Of a stretch of 64,000 nucleotides of DNA, positions 37,109-51,563 are shown piece by piece. The position numbers and the translations under genes are program-made. Source of the stretch: Buttiauxella agrestis ATCC 33320 (GTDB taxonomy: Bacteria; Pseudomonadota; Gammaproteobacteria; Enterobacterales; Enterobacteriaceae); the NCBI GenBank assembly GCA_024169445.1, contig JALKFA010000001.1:4278001-4342000 (forward strand), written 5' to 3'. Positions within the stretch are counted from its first letter, which is position 1, and each line of letters begins with the position of its first letter. Under the pieces are notes generated by a model. The model saw only the letters and a program-made list of their open reading frames with translations, ran no database searches and was not told where the DNA came from.

Positions 37109-37138
37109 TTGCGCTGAAAGGGGGAACTGGTTTAGGTT
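37109..37138 (+). promoter_or_regulatory. Promoter of the histidine operon
   Basis: TTGCGC (37109-37114) and TAGGTT (37133-37138), spaced by 18 bases, lie where the E. coli his promoter does, and the GGTTTAGGTTAA block around the -10 box is conserved with it. Confidence 0.6.
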
Positions 37139-37176
37139 AATTGCACACAATGAATAGTCATTCATACGAGAATTTT

Positions 37177-37227
37177 ATGACACGCGTTCAAAATACTAAC
37201 CACCATCATCACCATCATCCTGACTAG
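37177..37227 (+). CDS. hisL: his operon leader peptide HisL
   Basis: A 16-residue peptide, MTRVQNTNHHHHHHPD, with six consecutive histidine codons. The E. coli leader has seven. Ribosome stalling at these codons when charged histidyl-tRNA is scarce prevents formation of the terminator that follows. ATG at 37177 and TAG at 37225. Confidence 0.95.
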   Translation: MTRVQNTNHHHHHHPD

Positions 37228-37290
37228 TCTTTCAGGCGATGTGTGCTGGGAGACAGAAAAATCTTCCAGTGGTGCATGAACGAGTCAATA

Positions 37291-37326
37291 AGCCCCCGGA
37301 AGATTTCTTCCGGGGGCTTTTTTTTT
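37291..37326 (+). terminator. his operon attenuator
   Basis: AGCCCCCGGAAGA and its complement CTTCCGGGGGCT form a long GC-rich stem followed by a run of about nine T residues, 64 bases after the leader peptide stop. It is the rho-independent attenuator ahead of hisG. Confidence 0.95.
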
Positions 37327-37362
37327 GGGCGTCAGACAAGAATTTACCAGGAGTATTTACCC

Positions 37363-38262
37363 ATGTTAGACAACAACCGTTTACGCATAGCTATTCAGAA
37401 ATCAGGCCGTTTAAGCGATGATTCACGCGAATTGCTCGCTCGCTGTGGCATAAAAATCAACCTGCACACTCAGCGCCTGATTGCGCTGGCAGAAAATATG
37501 CCAATCGACATTTTGCGTGTCCGTGATGACGATATTCCTGGGCTGATTATGGATGGTGTGGTCGACCTCGGCATTATTGGCGAGAACGTGCTGGAAGAAG
37601 AGTTGCTGACGCGCCGCGCCCAGGGCGAAGACCCACGTTACTTCACGCTGCGTCGTCTTGATTTCGGTGGCTGCCGTTTCTCACTGGCGATTTCAGTTGA
37701 TGAGCCTTGGGATGGCCCGGCAAGCCTCAACAATAAACGTATCGCCACTTCTTATCCGCACCTGTTAAAGCGCTACCTTGATGGCAAAGGCGTGCAATTC
37801 AAATCCTGTTTACTGAACGGTTCTGTGGAAGTTGCACCACGTGCGGGACTGGCGGATGCGATTTGTGACCTGGTTTCCACTGGCGCAACACTTGAAGCTA
37901 ACGGCCTGCGCGAAGTAGAAGTAATTTACCGCTCTAAAGCCTGCCTGATTCAGCGTGACGGCGAAATGCCAGAAGCCAAACAACAACTGATCGACAAACT
38001 GATGACCCGCATCCAGGGTGTGATTCAGGCACGTGAATCGAAATACATTATGTTGCATGCACCAAGCGAGCGTCTGGATGAGATTATTTCTCTGCTGCCA
38101 GGCGCTGAACGCCCAACCATTCTGCCACTGGCGGGCGACCAGCAACGCGTGGCGATGCACATGGTGAGTAGTGAAACCCTGTTCTGGGAAACCATGGAAA
38201 AACTGAAAGCGCTGGGAGCCAGTTCAATTCTGGTGTTACCAATTGAGAAGATGATGGAGTAA
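37363..38262 (+). CDS. hisG: ATP phosphoribosyltransferase HisG
   Basis: First enzyme of histidine synthesis, joining ATP and PRPP; feedback-inhibited by histidine. The 299-residue product is the long form with a C-terminal regulatory domain. The start ATG at 37363 ([20 protein letters not shown]) follows AGGAG; the frame extending back to 37243 runs through the attenuator and is rejected. Confidence 0.97.
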   Translation: MLDNNRLRIAIQKSGRLSDDSRELLARCGIKINLHTQRLIALAENMPIDILRVRDDDIPGLIMDGVVDLGIIGENVLEEELLTRRAQGEDPRYFTLRRLDFGGCRFSLAISVDEPWDGPASLNNKRIATSYPHLLKRYLDGKGVQFKSCLLNGSVEVAPRAGLADAICDLVSTGATLEANGLREVEVIYRSKACLIQRDGEMPEAKQQLIDKLMTRIQGVIQARESKYIMLHAPSERLDEIISLLPGAERPTILPLAGDQQRVAMHMVSSETLFWETMEKLKALGASSILVLPIEKMME

Positions 38263-38266
38263 CACC

Positions 38267-43801
<5,535 letters not shown>

Positions 43802-43808
<7 letters not shown>

Positions 43809-44413
43809 CACAAGAACAAAGAGAAAAACTGGACTGGGAAAAAACCGCTGGCCTGATGCCGGTCATCGTCCAACACGCGAAATCTGGTGAAGTGTTGATG
43901 CTGGGATACATGAATCCGGAAGCGCTGGCACAGACTGAACAAAGCGGAAAAGTGACGTTCTTCTCCCGCACCAAACAGCGTTTGTGGACCAAAGGTGAAA
44001 CCTCCGGAAACTTCCTGGGCGTGGTCAGTATTGCCCCAGATTGCGATAACGACACGCTGCTGATTCTGGTGAACCCAATTGGGCCAACCTGCCATTTAGG
44101 CACCTCAAGCTGCTTCGGTGAAACCCATCACGACTGGCACTTCTTGTATCAACTTGAGCAACTGCTGGCCTCGCGTAAGAGTGCAGACCCAGAAAGTTCG
44201 TATACCGCGAAACTATACGCAAGTGGAACCAAGCGTATTGCCCAGAAAGTGGGTGAAGAAGGCGTGGAAACCGCGCTGGCAGCAACGGTTAATGACCGCT
44301 TTGAGCTGAAGAATGAAGCATCGGATTTGGTCTATCACTTGCTGGTGCTATTGCAGGATCAGGAACTGGATTTGAGTGCGGTGATTGAGAATTTACGGGA
44401 AAGGCATAAGTAG
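43802..44413 (+). CDS. hisI: Phosphoribosyl-AMP cyclohydrolase / phosphoribosyl-ATP pyrophosphatase HisI (HisIE)
   Basis: Bifunctional enzyme of 203 residues. The N-terminal cyclohydrolase half has [15 protein letters not shown], a DCDND metal site and CHLGTSSCF. The C-terminal MazG-like half has [18 protein letters not shown] with acidic metal ligands. The start is GTG at 43802, seven bases inside hisF. It is the last gene of the operon. Confidence 0.97.
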
Positions 44414-44432
44414 GTTTTGGACGTTTAGATGT

Positions 44433-44459
44433 AAAAAAGGCCGCGATTGCGGCCTTTTG
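44433..44459. terminator. Bidirectional terminator between hisI and wzz
   Basis: AAAAAAGGCCGC-GATT-GCGGCCTTTT is a GC-rich stem flanked by A and T runs, able to stop the his operon from the left and the wzz transcript from the right. Confidence 0.9.
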
Positions 44460-44477
44460 TGTATCTTAGACTGGTGC

Positions 44478-45464
44478 TTACACAACAGGTTTGTAATTGC
44501 GCAATGCGTTACGACCAAGCACAACACCCGCACCAATCATTCCACCCAGCAATGCGGCAAGAACCAGCGTTAAACCACGTTTCGGGCTATCTCTGCGAAT
44601 CGGTAATGTCGGTTTCATGACGTAGCGATAAGCATGGATTGTTTTAGGTTCAATCTTCAGATTCTGAATATCCAACAAGGTTTGTTTGGTCTGATAATAA
44701 GCAGATGAAAACACTAAAGGACGCGTCGCTTCATTTTTAATCATTGAAGACAACGCCTCGCTGCCTAATAAAACCATTGTGTCCTGAGTAACATCAGAAG
44801 TCTGCTGCAACTGTGGAGAAGACACTTTTGCCTCGTTGGCAAATTTCAGCGCCTCACTAATCTGCTTAATGCGCAGTTCTTTTTGTTCCTGGGCAACAGT
44901 TTCTTGAGTCTTCAGGGAATCTTCAAGCGTTGAGATTTGCAGTTTAATGTTGTCAGTCAGATCGACACCCAACTCCTCACCAATTTGCTCATCAACCTGT
45001 TGAATGTACTTAGCAATCTGGGTCTGAGCATTTTTTGGTGAATCACCAACATAACTAACCTGTAGTGGTAATGCCTGACCTTTAACCGAAGCTTCGATGG
45101 TCAGTTTTTCTGGGTTCTCTTGGTTATCCAGGGTTTCCGACAATGCTGACAACGAAGAGCTAAAACGAGTCACTACACGTACCTGGAGATCATTAATATT
45201 CGGCGCTGAATTTCCGTAAATAACGTTCAGGGCATTGTTGTAGGTTGCAATTTGAGCAGCATCTGGTTGAGTAATAATCGCTGTGGAAGTCCATTTCTCT
45301 TTGGCGACAAACAAATAGATGACTGCAAGAAGGATAGCAAAAACGGTAAAAGCAATGATTGTTACTTTGTCTTTCCACAACTGCACAATAACATCAATTA
45401 AATCAATAGATTCCGGGTTGTTGTTAGTGTGCTTTTTCACCATGTTATTGTTATCTTGATTCAT
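44478..45464 (-). CDS. wzzB: O-antigen chain length determinant Wzz (WzzB/Cld)
   Basis: Inner-membrane polysaccharide co-polymerase of 328 residues that sets O-antigen chain length with Wzy. Two transmembrane helices flank a large periplasmic domain: VTIIAFTVFAILLAVIYLFVA near residue 40 and LTLVLAALLGGMIGAGVVLG near residue 310, the latter preceded by the Pro-rich PTLPIRRDSPKRG motif of the family. A coiled-coil-prone region (DNIKLQISTLEDSLKTQETVAQEQ) lies in between. The ATG at 45464 follows TAGGG. It has its own upstream region, separate from gnd. Confidence 0.93.
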   Translation of the reverse strand: MNQDNNNMVKKHTNNNPESIDLIDVIVQLWKDKVTIIAFTVFAILLAVIYLFVAKEKWTSTAIITQPDAAQIATYNNALNVIYGNSAPNINDLQVRVVTRFSSSLSALSETLDNQENPEKLTIEASVKGQALPLQVSYVGDSPKNAQTQIAKYIQQVDEQIGEELGVDLTDNIKLQISTLEDSLKTQETVAQEQKELRIKQISEALKFANEAKVSSPQLQQTSDVTQDTMVLLGSEALSSMIKNEATRPLVFSSAYYQTKQTLLDIQNLKIEPKTIHAYRYVMKPTLPIRRDSPKRGLTLVLAALLGGMIGAGVVLGRNALRNYKPVV

Positions 45465-45973
45465 GATTACCCTAAGAGATTTAGTTCACAAAATGCGAAT
45501 ACCTTCACCCAGTAAGTATAATCGGATAAAAGGAAAAATACCTGAGGGGAAATGAAAAATTTTGTCAGAAAAAACCGAAAATAACATACAAAATTAACTT
45601 TGTATGATGACTCAAAATCGAACAAATGAACAATAAACAGACAACACACTTGCAGACCCTGGATTTTGGGTCCGCATAAAATAAAATCGTTTAGTTGTTA
45701 ATATATACGGTGAATTGATTTATTTAGTAAAGCCGCATTAATTAAATGCAGAGCTCCGAATACTTAGCATACTTTGAGCCAGATAGTTTGAATATTGGCC
45801 ATTTATCATTTTTTAAACAGATTAAATAACCAAGACGATAACGGGTTCCAATAGATTCACCAACGGTGAAAAAGCATTGTAGGTAGTAAAAAATTTCCGC
45901 TTTGATAAAAGAAAAATCAGTGGAGAGCATTCTCCACTGATTTTAAATTCAATCATAACTTACTGACAGTTAA
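45465..45973. other. AT-rich gene-free region between wzz and gnd, where ugd is usual
   Basis: In E. coli ugd occupies this place; here 509 bases carry no recognisable gene and no readable ugd remnant. The region should contain the wzz promoter and the gnd terminator. A 22-base inverted repeat, CATACAAA-ATTAAC-TTTGTATG (45585-45606), lies 121 bases upstream of the wzz start and could be a regulator site. A 62-codon minus-strand frame (45742-45930) shows no family features. Confidence 0.7.
45913..45944 (-). terminator. Intrinsic terminator of gnd
   Basis: AAAATCAGTGGAGA and TCTCCACTGATTTT are perfect 14-base complements around a four-base loop, with a T-run, 30 bases after the gnd stop. Confidence 0.9.
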
Positions 45974-47386
45974 TTACTTTTCCATCCACTCAGTATGGAA
46001 CACGCCTTGTTTGTCTGTGCGCTTATAGGTATGTGCACCAAAGTAATCGCGCTGCGCCTGAATCAGGTTAGCAGGCAGAACCGCTGAACGGTAGCTGTCG
46101 TAGTAAGAAATAGCAGCAGAGAAGGTTGGCGTTGGGATTCCATTCTGCACCGCGTATGAAACCACATCGCGCAGCGCCTGCTGATATTCGTCAGCAATCT
46201 GCTTGAAGTATGGTGCTAAGAGCAAGTTTGCAATGGCTGGGTTTTCTGCATACGCATCGGTGATTTTCTGCAGGAACTGTGCACGGATAATACAGCCCGC
46301 ACGGAAGATCTTAGCAATCTCACCATAGTTGAGATCCCAGTTATTCTCTTCAGATGCGGCACGTAACTGGGAGAAACCTTGAGCATAAGAAACGATTTTA
46401 CCCAGATACAACGCACGACGTACTTTCTCAGAGAACTCAGATTTATCGCCATCAAACGGCTTAGCCTGCGGGCCACTAAGAACTTTAGATGCAGCAACAC
46501 GCTGTTCTTTTAAAGAAGAGATGTAGCGAGCAAAGACTGACTCAGTAATTAATGACAGAGGTTCACCCAGATCCAGTGAACTCTGGCTAGTCCATTTACC
46601 CGTACCTTTGTTAGCCGCTTCATCCAAAATCACATCAACCAGATATTTACCGTCTTCATCTTTCTTAGTGAAGATATCTTTGGTGATATCAATCAGGTAA
46701 CTGCTCAGCTCACCTTTATTCCAGTCGGTAAAGGTAGAAGCCAGCTCTTCGTTAGACAGATTCAGACCATGTTTCAGCAGAGAATAAGCTTCAGCAATAA
46801 GCTGCATATCGCCATATTCAATACCGTTATGAACCATCTTCACATAGTGACCAGCGCCATCGGCACCGATATAGGTCACACAAGGTTGGCCATCTTCAGC
46901 GACAGCCGCGATCTGTTTAAGAATTGGCGCAACCAGTTCATAAGCCGCTTTTTGACCGCCAGGCATGATGGATGGACCTTTCAACGCCCCCTCTTCACCA
47001 CCTGACACACCGGTACCAATGAAGTTAAATCCTTCAGCAGACAATTCACGGTTACGACGGATTGTATCCAGGAAGAAGGTGTTGCCACCATCAATCAGGA
47101 TATCGCCCTTCTCAAGATATGGTTTGAGGGAATCAATGGTTTTGTCCGTGGCCTCACCAGCTTTAACCATCAACAGGATGCGGCGTGGAGTTTCTAGTGA
47201 CTCAACAAACTCTTGCACCGTATAGTAAGGAACCAGCTTCTTGCCCGGGTTCTCTGCGATAACTTCTTCAGTCTTATCGCCTGAACGGTTGAACACGGAA
47301 ACGGTATAGCCACGGCTTTCGATGTTCAGCGCAAGATTGCGCCCCATCACTGCCATACCGACGACGCCGATTTGTTGTTTGGACAT
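45974..47386 (-). CDS. gnd: 6-phosphogluconate dehydrogenase, decarboxylating, Gnd
   Basis: NADP-dependent enzyme of the oxidative pentose phosphate pathway, 470 residues, converting 6-phosphogluconate to ribulose 5-phosphate and CO2. The dinucleotide motif is [17 protein letters not shown], and the active-site lysine lies in [17 protein letters not shown]. The position next to the O-antigen cluster is the usual one in enterobacteria, where gnd often moves along with it by recombination. Confidence 0.97.
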   Translation of the reverse strand: MSKQQIGVVGMAVMGRNLALNIESRGYTVSVFNRSGDKTEEVIAENPGKKLVPYYTVQEFVESLETPRRILLMVKAGEATDKTIDSLKPYLEKGDILIDGGNTFFLDTIRRNRELSAEGFNFIGTGVSGGEEGALKGPSIMPGGQKAAYELVAPILKQIAAVAEDGQPCVTYIGADGAGHYVKMVHNGIEYGDMQLIAEAYSLLKHGLNLSNEELASTFTDWNKGELSSYLIDITKDIFTKKDEDGKYLVDVILDEAANKGTGKWTSQSSLDLGEPLSLITESVFARYISSLKEQRVAASKVLSGPQAKPFDGDKSEFSEKVRRALYLGKIVSYAQGFSQLRAASEENNWDLNYGEIAKIFRAGCIIRAQFLQKITDAYAENPAIANLLLAPYFKQIADEYQQALRDVVSYAVQNGIPTPTFSAAISYYDSYRSAVLPANLIQAQRDYFGAHTYKRTDKQGVFHTEWMEK

Positions 47387-47530
47387 TACATACTCCTGTC
47401 AGGTGTGGTCACCGCTGCAAATGCGCGGCTTAAAGTGTGACTTAGATGTTAACTCAGGTGCTTTAGGAACAATAGAGATAAATTAAGTAATTTAAAATAC
47501 GGTTTAATCTCTAGATATAGGCTGGATAGA

Positions 47531-48583
47531 TCAATAAAGTTTCTCATATTGACTACTGATAATATCCCAAGTATATCGTCGACGTGCTATTTCGCCCATC
47601 GCAATTGCATTATCAGCCAAACGTAATTCTGCAGTCGAAATTAAAGCAGCCAAATCATTGTCGTCACTAAAATATATTGCTTTATTTTCAGTAGTTGAAC
47701 GATTATAAGAACAATCAAAACAAAAAATAGGCTTTTCAAAGTGCATAATTTCAACCAATGATGGGTTTGTCCCCCCAGCAGAGTGACCATGCACATAATA
47801 TCTGCACTCCCCTCTTAGTTTTACTAACTCTCGAATATCGTAAATAGGATCAATCATTTCAATGTTTTTATAGGCTGAGTATTTTTTCTTTAAATCAATA
47901 CCAAAAGAACTTACATTCCAATTTCCAATAAATTTCAAATGGAAAGGGGTTTTCGTGAAAGCATCGAGAATCATTTGTACATTATTTTCTGGTTCTATTC
48001 TGCACAGCGCTAATGCATAATCTTTCGTGTCAAAACTTCTTTCACTTGAGTATGCATGATCCCCGCCATAAGCAATAACTCTGGAATCAACATTATACTC
48101 TTGCTTAACATAATCTGAAATAGCGGCATTATCTGCAACAATCACATCTGAATATTTAACAGCTATTTTTTCAGAAAACTTTAGGAATGACTTTGCAAGC
48201 GTATTCCATTTTTCTCGACGCCACTCTAACCCATCAATATTTGTTATAACTTTAGCTTTTGAGAAAAATCTATAGAATGGCAAAATAACGCAACCGGAAA
48301 CCCCCAAAATCAAGATGGAATCAGGTTTTTCACGCAGCGAAATAAGCAAAGAAACAATATCGTAAAATATACTCCACACTCCATTAGCCTTAATAGGAAT
48401 GTATTTTAAACGTGCATCGTTATGATATTTTAGTTTTTCTTTTACGTTATAACCCGAACAATATACCGTATATCGATATTCATCCGAACCTTCATTAAAC
48501 TTGGTCAAATTCTCTACTAAAGATTCAAAACCACCATAAGAGGCAGGGATGCCGACAATTCCAACTACATGAACATTTTTCAT
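47531..48583 (-). CDS. O-antigen glycosyltransferase (DUF1972/GT4-like)
   Basis: Glycosyltransferase of 350 residues with the N-terminal pattern VVGIVGIPASYGGFESLVENL typical of DUF1972-type enzymes, many of which are rhamnosyltransferases in polysaccharide loci. The C-terminal half has a GT4-like nucleotide-sugar region (ALCRIEPENNVQMILDAF, then SAGGTNPSLVEIMHFEKPIFCFD). It is cytoplasmic and would add one sugar to the undecaprenyl-linked repeat unit. It is the last gene of the O-antigen cluster before gnd and follows wzy by one base. A rhamnose donor is a guess based on the rml genes nearby. Confidence 0.85.
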   Translation of the reverse strand: MKNVHVVGIVGIPASYGGFESLVENLTKFNEGSDEYRYTVYCSGYNVKEKLKYHNDARLKYIPIKANGVWSIFYDIVSLLISLREKPDSILILGVSGCVILPFYRFFSKAKVITNIDGLEWRREKWNTLAKSFLKFSEKIAVKYSDVIVADNAAISDYVKQEYNVDSRVIAYGGDHAYSSERSFDTKDYALALCRIEPENNVQMILDAFTKTPFHLKFIGNWNVSSFGIDLKKKYSAYKNIEMIDPIYDIRELVKLRGECRYYVHGHSAGGTNPSLVEIMHFEKPIFCFDCSYNRSTTENKAIYFSDDNDLAALISTAELRLADNAIAMGEIARRRYTWDIISSQYEKLY

Positions 48584-48584
48584 T

Positions 48585-49661
48585 TTACATCACATTATTG
48601 TTAGAAATTATTTTATATTTTTCATTAGCAAGCATCATTATTATCGGCAGCATATAAAAAATATCAAGAATATTGAAAAACAGCACGCTATCTGTCATTG
48701 CTTTTATTGGTACAAGCGCAAGAACAATGGCATATAGAGGCCCGTGCAGCGTTTTAATCACAAGGATTGAATAGGTAAAAAAAGCCATTAAAAATAAAAC
48801 AGGGGTAATTCCAAACAAGGAATGAATCAGAATAAATGAATTATGAGGATTATTATTAAGAAGTGTAATTATAGGCATGCTATCAAAATTTCTACCAATA
48901 AAAAAGTCTTGCAAATTAAAGTCAGAAAAATATTCCGCATAAATAATACTTCTAGTAGTTTCAAGTCCTTCAGAAAAGTTTGTGTTTGCAGTAAACTTCT
49001 CAAAGATCATTCCAATATTTATTATCAGAACTAATGGCGCGAAACATAAACCAGTTAATAGTAAAACTTTCAAACCATAACATCTATAAATTGCCACACA
49101 TACTAATATACTGGACAGGATAATAGCAGTTCTTCCCTTTAGGAGAAAACACATAAACAGAGATATTAACGCTAAGAACATAAAAAAACTCTTCTGTCGC
49201 GTAACGAAAAAACACGCAATAACTGGAAATATTATGTAGGTAGCAACAATATTTCTACTGGCTTGAAAAAAAATCAAGTTTTCATTTTGGTTAAAAAAGA
49301 GCCTGATAGATATAATGCCCACAATGAAAATAAAAAAATGTAGGAAATATTTATTATAATTAATAATATAAAGAGCATATGATACAGCCAAAAATGCCAC
49401 ACCTGAGAATATAAATAATATTTTCAGTTTCCAATCCGGATTCGGAGAAAACACACTCATCAAAGAAAATAAAATCACCAACAATACTATGTATGCAATA
49501 TGAGCAGCTGAAAATTTCACTCTATAGGTCAGAAAAACACATAATGAAATTATAAAAAAAAGAACCGTAAGAATCTGTCTTATCACAACTCCATCAATTG
49601 TTAGTGAACAGAGATAAACCAACGTAAAAAAAGAAAAAAATAATTTATATAGTTTATCCAT
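48585..49661 (-). CDS. wzy: O-antigen polymerase Wzy
   Basis: Very hydrophobic protein of 358 residues with about ten predicted transmembrane helices and a larger periplasmic loop around residues 215-275 (FEKFTANTNFSEGLETTRSIIY...NNNPHNSFILIH). An NxPHNSF motif of this kind is common in Wzy and WaaL proteins of the O-antigen ligase superfamily. It would polymerise repeat units on the periplasmic side. Sequence conservation among Wzy proteins is low, so the call rests on topology, the motif and the fact that no other gene in the cluster fits. Confidence 0.85.
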   Translation of the reverse strand: MDKLYKLFFSFFTLVYLCSLTIDGVVIRQILTVLFFIISLCVFLTYRVKFSAAHIAYIVLLVILFSLMSVFSPNPDWKLKILFIFSGVAFLAVSYALYIINYNKYFLHFFIFIVGIISIRLFFNQNENLIFFQASRNIVATYIIFPVIACFFVTRQKSFFMFLALISLFMCFLLKGRTAIILSSILVCVAIYRCYGLKVLLLTGLCFAPLVLIINIGMIFEKFTANTNFSEGLETTRSIIYAEYFSDFNLQDFFIGRNFDSMPIITLLNNNPHNSFILIHSLFGITPVLFLMAFFTYSILVIKTLHGPLYAIVLALVPIKAMTDSVLFFNILDIFYMLPIIMMLANEKYKIISNNNVM

Positions 49662-49665
49662 GGAT

Positions 49666-50811
49666 TTAATCTTTCAAAAAAGAATCAAAGAGAGAAATAA
49701 TATTCTTTTCAAATGCTTTGTCAGTCAGACATCTTTCATAGAAAGATCGACCGTTTTTTGATAAATAACAGATATCTATTTGGTGGCTAATTAATGCAGA
49801 TAGTACATTCTTCAACCCACGTATATCATCCTTTTTTATAAGTATGCCATTAGTACCGTGGTCAATTATTTCGGCCGCCCCACCATGATCGGTCGCTATA
49901 ACTAAAGATTGTGCTCGCATAGCTTCGAGAACTGTTGTTGGAAACGGGTCACTCATTATAGATGGTACTAATACGACATCATAATTTACCATCTCAATAT
50001 CAGCATTAGAGCTAAATCCATGTAGTATAACTTCATTTTCCAAATCGAGTGATTTTAAATATTCTCTAAAGTCATCTAATAAATACGGTCTATTTGGTGG
50101 AGCATCACCAAAACAATCAACAGTAATTGACACATTATCTTCACGCTTCAACATTTCTACTGCTTGCGCTAAAAACCAGTATCCTTTCTCCGGCATAACT
50201 CTACCAACAATTAAAAATTTAACTTTTTCAATATCCGTTTTTTTATTGATTACCTGATCACAAAATACATCTTTAATACCATTCATTATAACAACAGAAT
50301 TGGATGATAGTTTTCCCCCATCCACATATTGTTTGACAACTTTTGATACACAAATAATTGTGTCAGCAGTTCTGATAACTAAGGAAGCAAGCATCCTACC
50401 CAGAACTTTATGGCTCTGGTTTTCATGGCAATGTACAATATTCTTAATACCATATATTTTACATGCTAAAGACACCAATCCAGCCGCATAAGTATTGATA
50501 TAAAACACCAAGTTCTCAGATCTATATTTGGATAGAAGAATGCAAAACTTTGTAGCATCTTTTGCTAAACTATACACTCCTTTTGCTGTTAGCACTTTAC
50601 TATGGATAATAGGTATTTCTTTGACCTTCTTAAAACAAACTTTTTCAGTTTCGACTCCTTGCTGCAAAATTAATGCTTTTATATGATTACAATCATCCTT
50701 GAACCATATTTCAACCTGAAATCTATTATTAAGAGCAGATACAACATAAGATAAAATTTTAGTTGCTCCATAACTGTCATCAATGGGATGAACTATAATC
50801 ACTTTGACCAT
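49666..50811 (-). CDS. O-antigen glycosyltransferase, GT4 family
   Basis: Cytoplasmic GT-B glycosyltransferase of 381 residues. The C-terminal domain shows the GT4 pattern: FLIVGRVMPEKGYWFLAQAVEML, LHGFSSNADIEMVNYDVVLVPSIMSDPFPTTVLEAMRAQSLVIATDHGGAAEIIDHGTNG with the E-x7-E-like motif. The N-terminal domain begins VKVIIVHPIDDSYGATKIL. Donor and linkage cannot be read from sequence. It overlaps the upstream GT52-like gene by 13 bases. Confidence 0.88.
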   Translation of the reverse strand: MVKVIIVHPIDDSYGATKILSYVVSALNNRFQVEIWFKDDCNHIKALILQQGVETEKVCFKKVKEIPIIHSKVLTAKGVYSLAKDATKFCILLSKYRSENLVFYINTYAAGLVSLACKIYGIKNIVHCHENQSHKVLGRMLASLVIRTADTIICVSKVVKQYVDGGKLSSNSVVIMNGIKDVFCDQVINKKTDIEKVKFLIVGRVMPEKGYWFLAQAVEMLKREDNVSITVDCFGDAPPNRPYLLDDFREYLKSLDLENEVILHGFSSNADIEMVNYDVVLVPSIMSDPFPTTVLEAMRAQSLVIATDHGGAAEIIDHGTNGILIKKDDIRGLKNVLSALISHQIDICYLSKNGRSFYERCLTDKAFEKNIISLFDSFLKD

Positions 50812-51554
50812 TTTATTCCTTCAGGTTTGAAATTAGCAGGGAAACGTCCAACTTTATTTATTAGCGTATGACTAAATTCTGTTCCCCAAATATCATTTCT
50901 AATATTTAAGGATGTATAACCAACACTTGAATATATCGTGGCAATAATATCCGGCTTATCAACTAGAAGCATTATCTGGCCAGGGACAGAAGTGTGGATG
51001 ACTTTGCAATCAAAATAATTTTCATAAAGGGTTGTTTCTCGTGGATGAGTCTTTATGCATATATCTTCTTTACCATATTTTGCTTCATAGTAATGAAATA
51101 TCGTTCTATACATCTCAATTTTCTCATGTTCGGTCATTATACCATGCTCCGAAAATGGCTGAGTGAAAATAACTATTTTGTCGAGAGGAGAATATATTCC
51201 ATCCGAAAGAGTTTCTAAAAAACAATCCTTCAGGTCTTGTGAAATATTTTCCCATAAATATTTAATATCTATTATGTGGCTTTTTTCTTTTAATTCTCCT
51301 GGTATTTCAGAAAGACCAGAAAGAACAATTTTCTTTATTTTTTCGTTATATCCGAAATCACATGCATCTGCATCCAACAGTAATCTCTTTAAGAAACCAA
51401 CATTTCCCCTATTGTTTTTCACATAATTTGCAAGACCATCTTCTATTAAAGTAAAATCAATCGATTTATTTATAAACAGGAAATAAATAAACAACCCATG
51501 GATATTATCGACCATGCATATATTTTTTCCGGATATGTTTTTCTTACAATTCAT
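50799..51554 (-). CDS. Sialyltransferase-like glycosyltransferase (GT52 type), candidate legionaminic acid transferase
   Basis: Protein of 251 residues with the three motifs of bacterial sialyltransferases: D/E-D/E-G as IEDGLANY (residues 37-44), HP as IKTHPRE (167-173), and S-S/T as IYSSVGYTSL (207-216), plus FTQPFSEHG (130-138). These families use CMP-activated nonulosonic acids as donors. The cluster makes CMP-legionaminic acid rather than sialic acid, so this is the best candidate for the legionaminic acid transferase. It is shorter than usual: the EDG motif is near residue 38, so much of the N-terminal Rossmann domain seems missing. No alternative upstream start is available without entering wzx. 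It may be a naturally short subgroup or a truncated gene. Confidence 0.7.
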   Translation of the reverse strand: MNCKKNISGKNICMVDNIHGLFIYFLFINKSIDFTLIEDGLANYVKNNRGNVGFLKRLLLDADACDFGYNEKIKKIVLSGLSEIPGELKEKSHIIDIKYLWENISQDLKDCFLETLSDGIYSPLDKIVIFTQPFSEHGIMTEHEKIEMYRTIFHYYEAKYGKEDICIKTHPRETTLYENYFDCKVIHTSVPGQIMLLVDKPDIIATIYSSVGYTSLNIRNDIWGTEFSHTLINKVGRFPANFKPEGIKWSK

Positions 51555-51563
51555 AGAAACCTC

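Noticed and set aside
37243-37362. Longer hisG frame starting at 37243
   Set aside because: It would run through the attenuator hairpin and T-run; the ATG at 37363 matches HisG and has a good ribosome site.
45742-45930. 62-codon frame in the wzz-gnd gap as a small gene or ugd remnant
   Set aside because: No similarity to Ugd motifs, no ribosome site, and it overlaps the gnd terminator.
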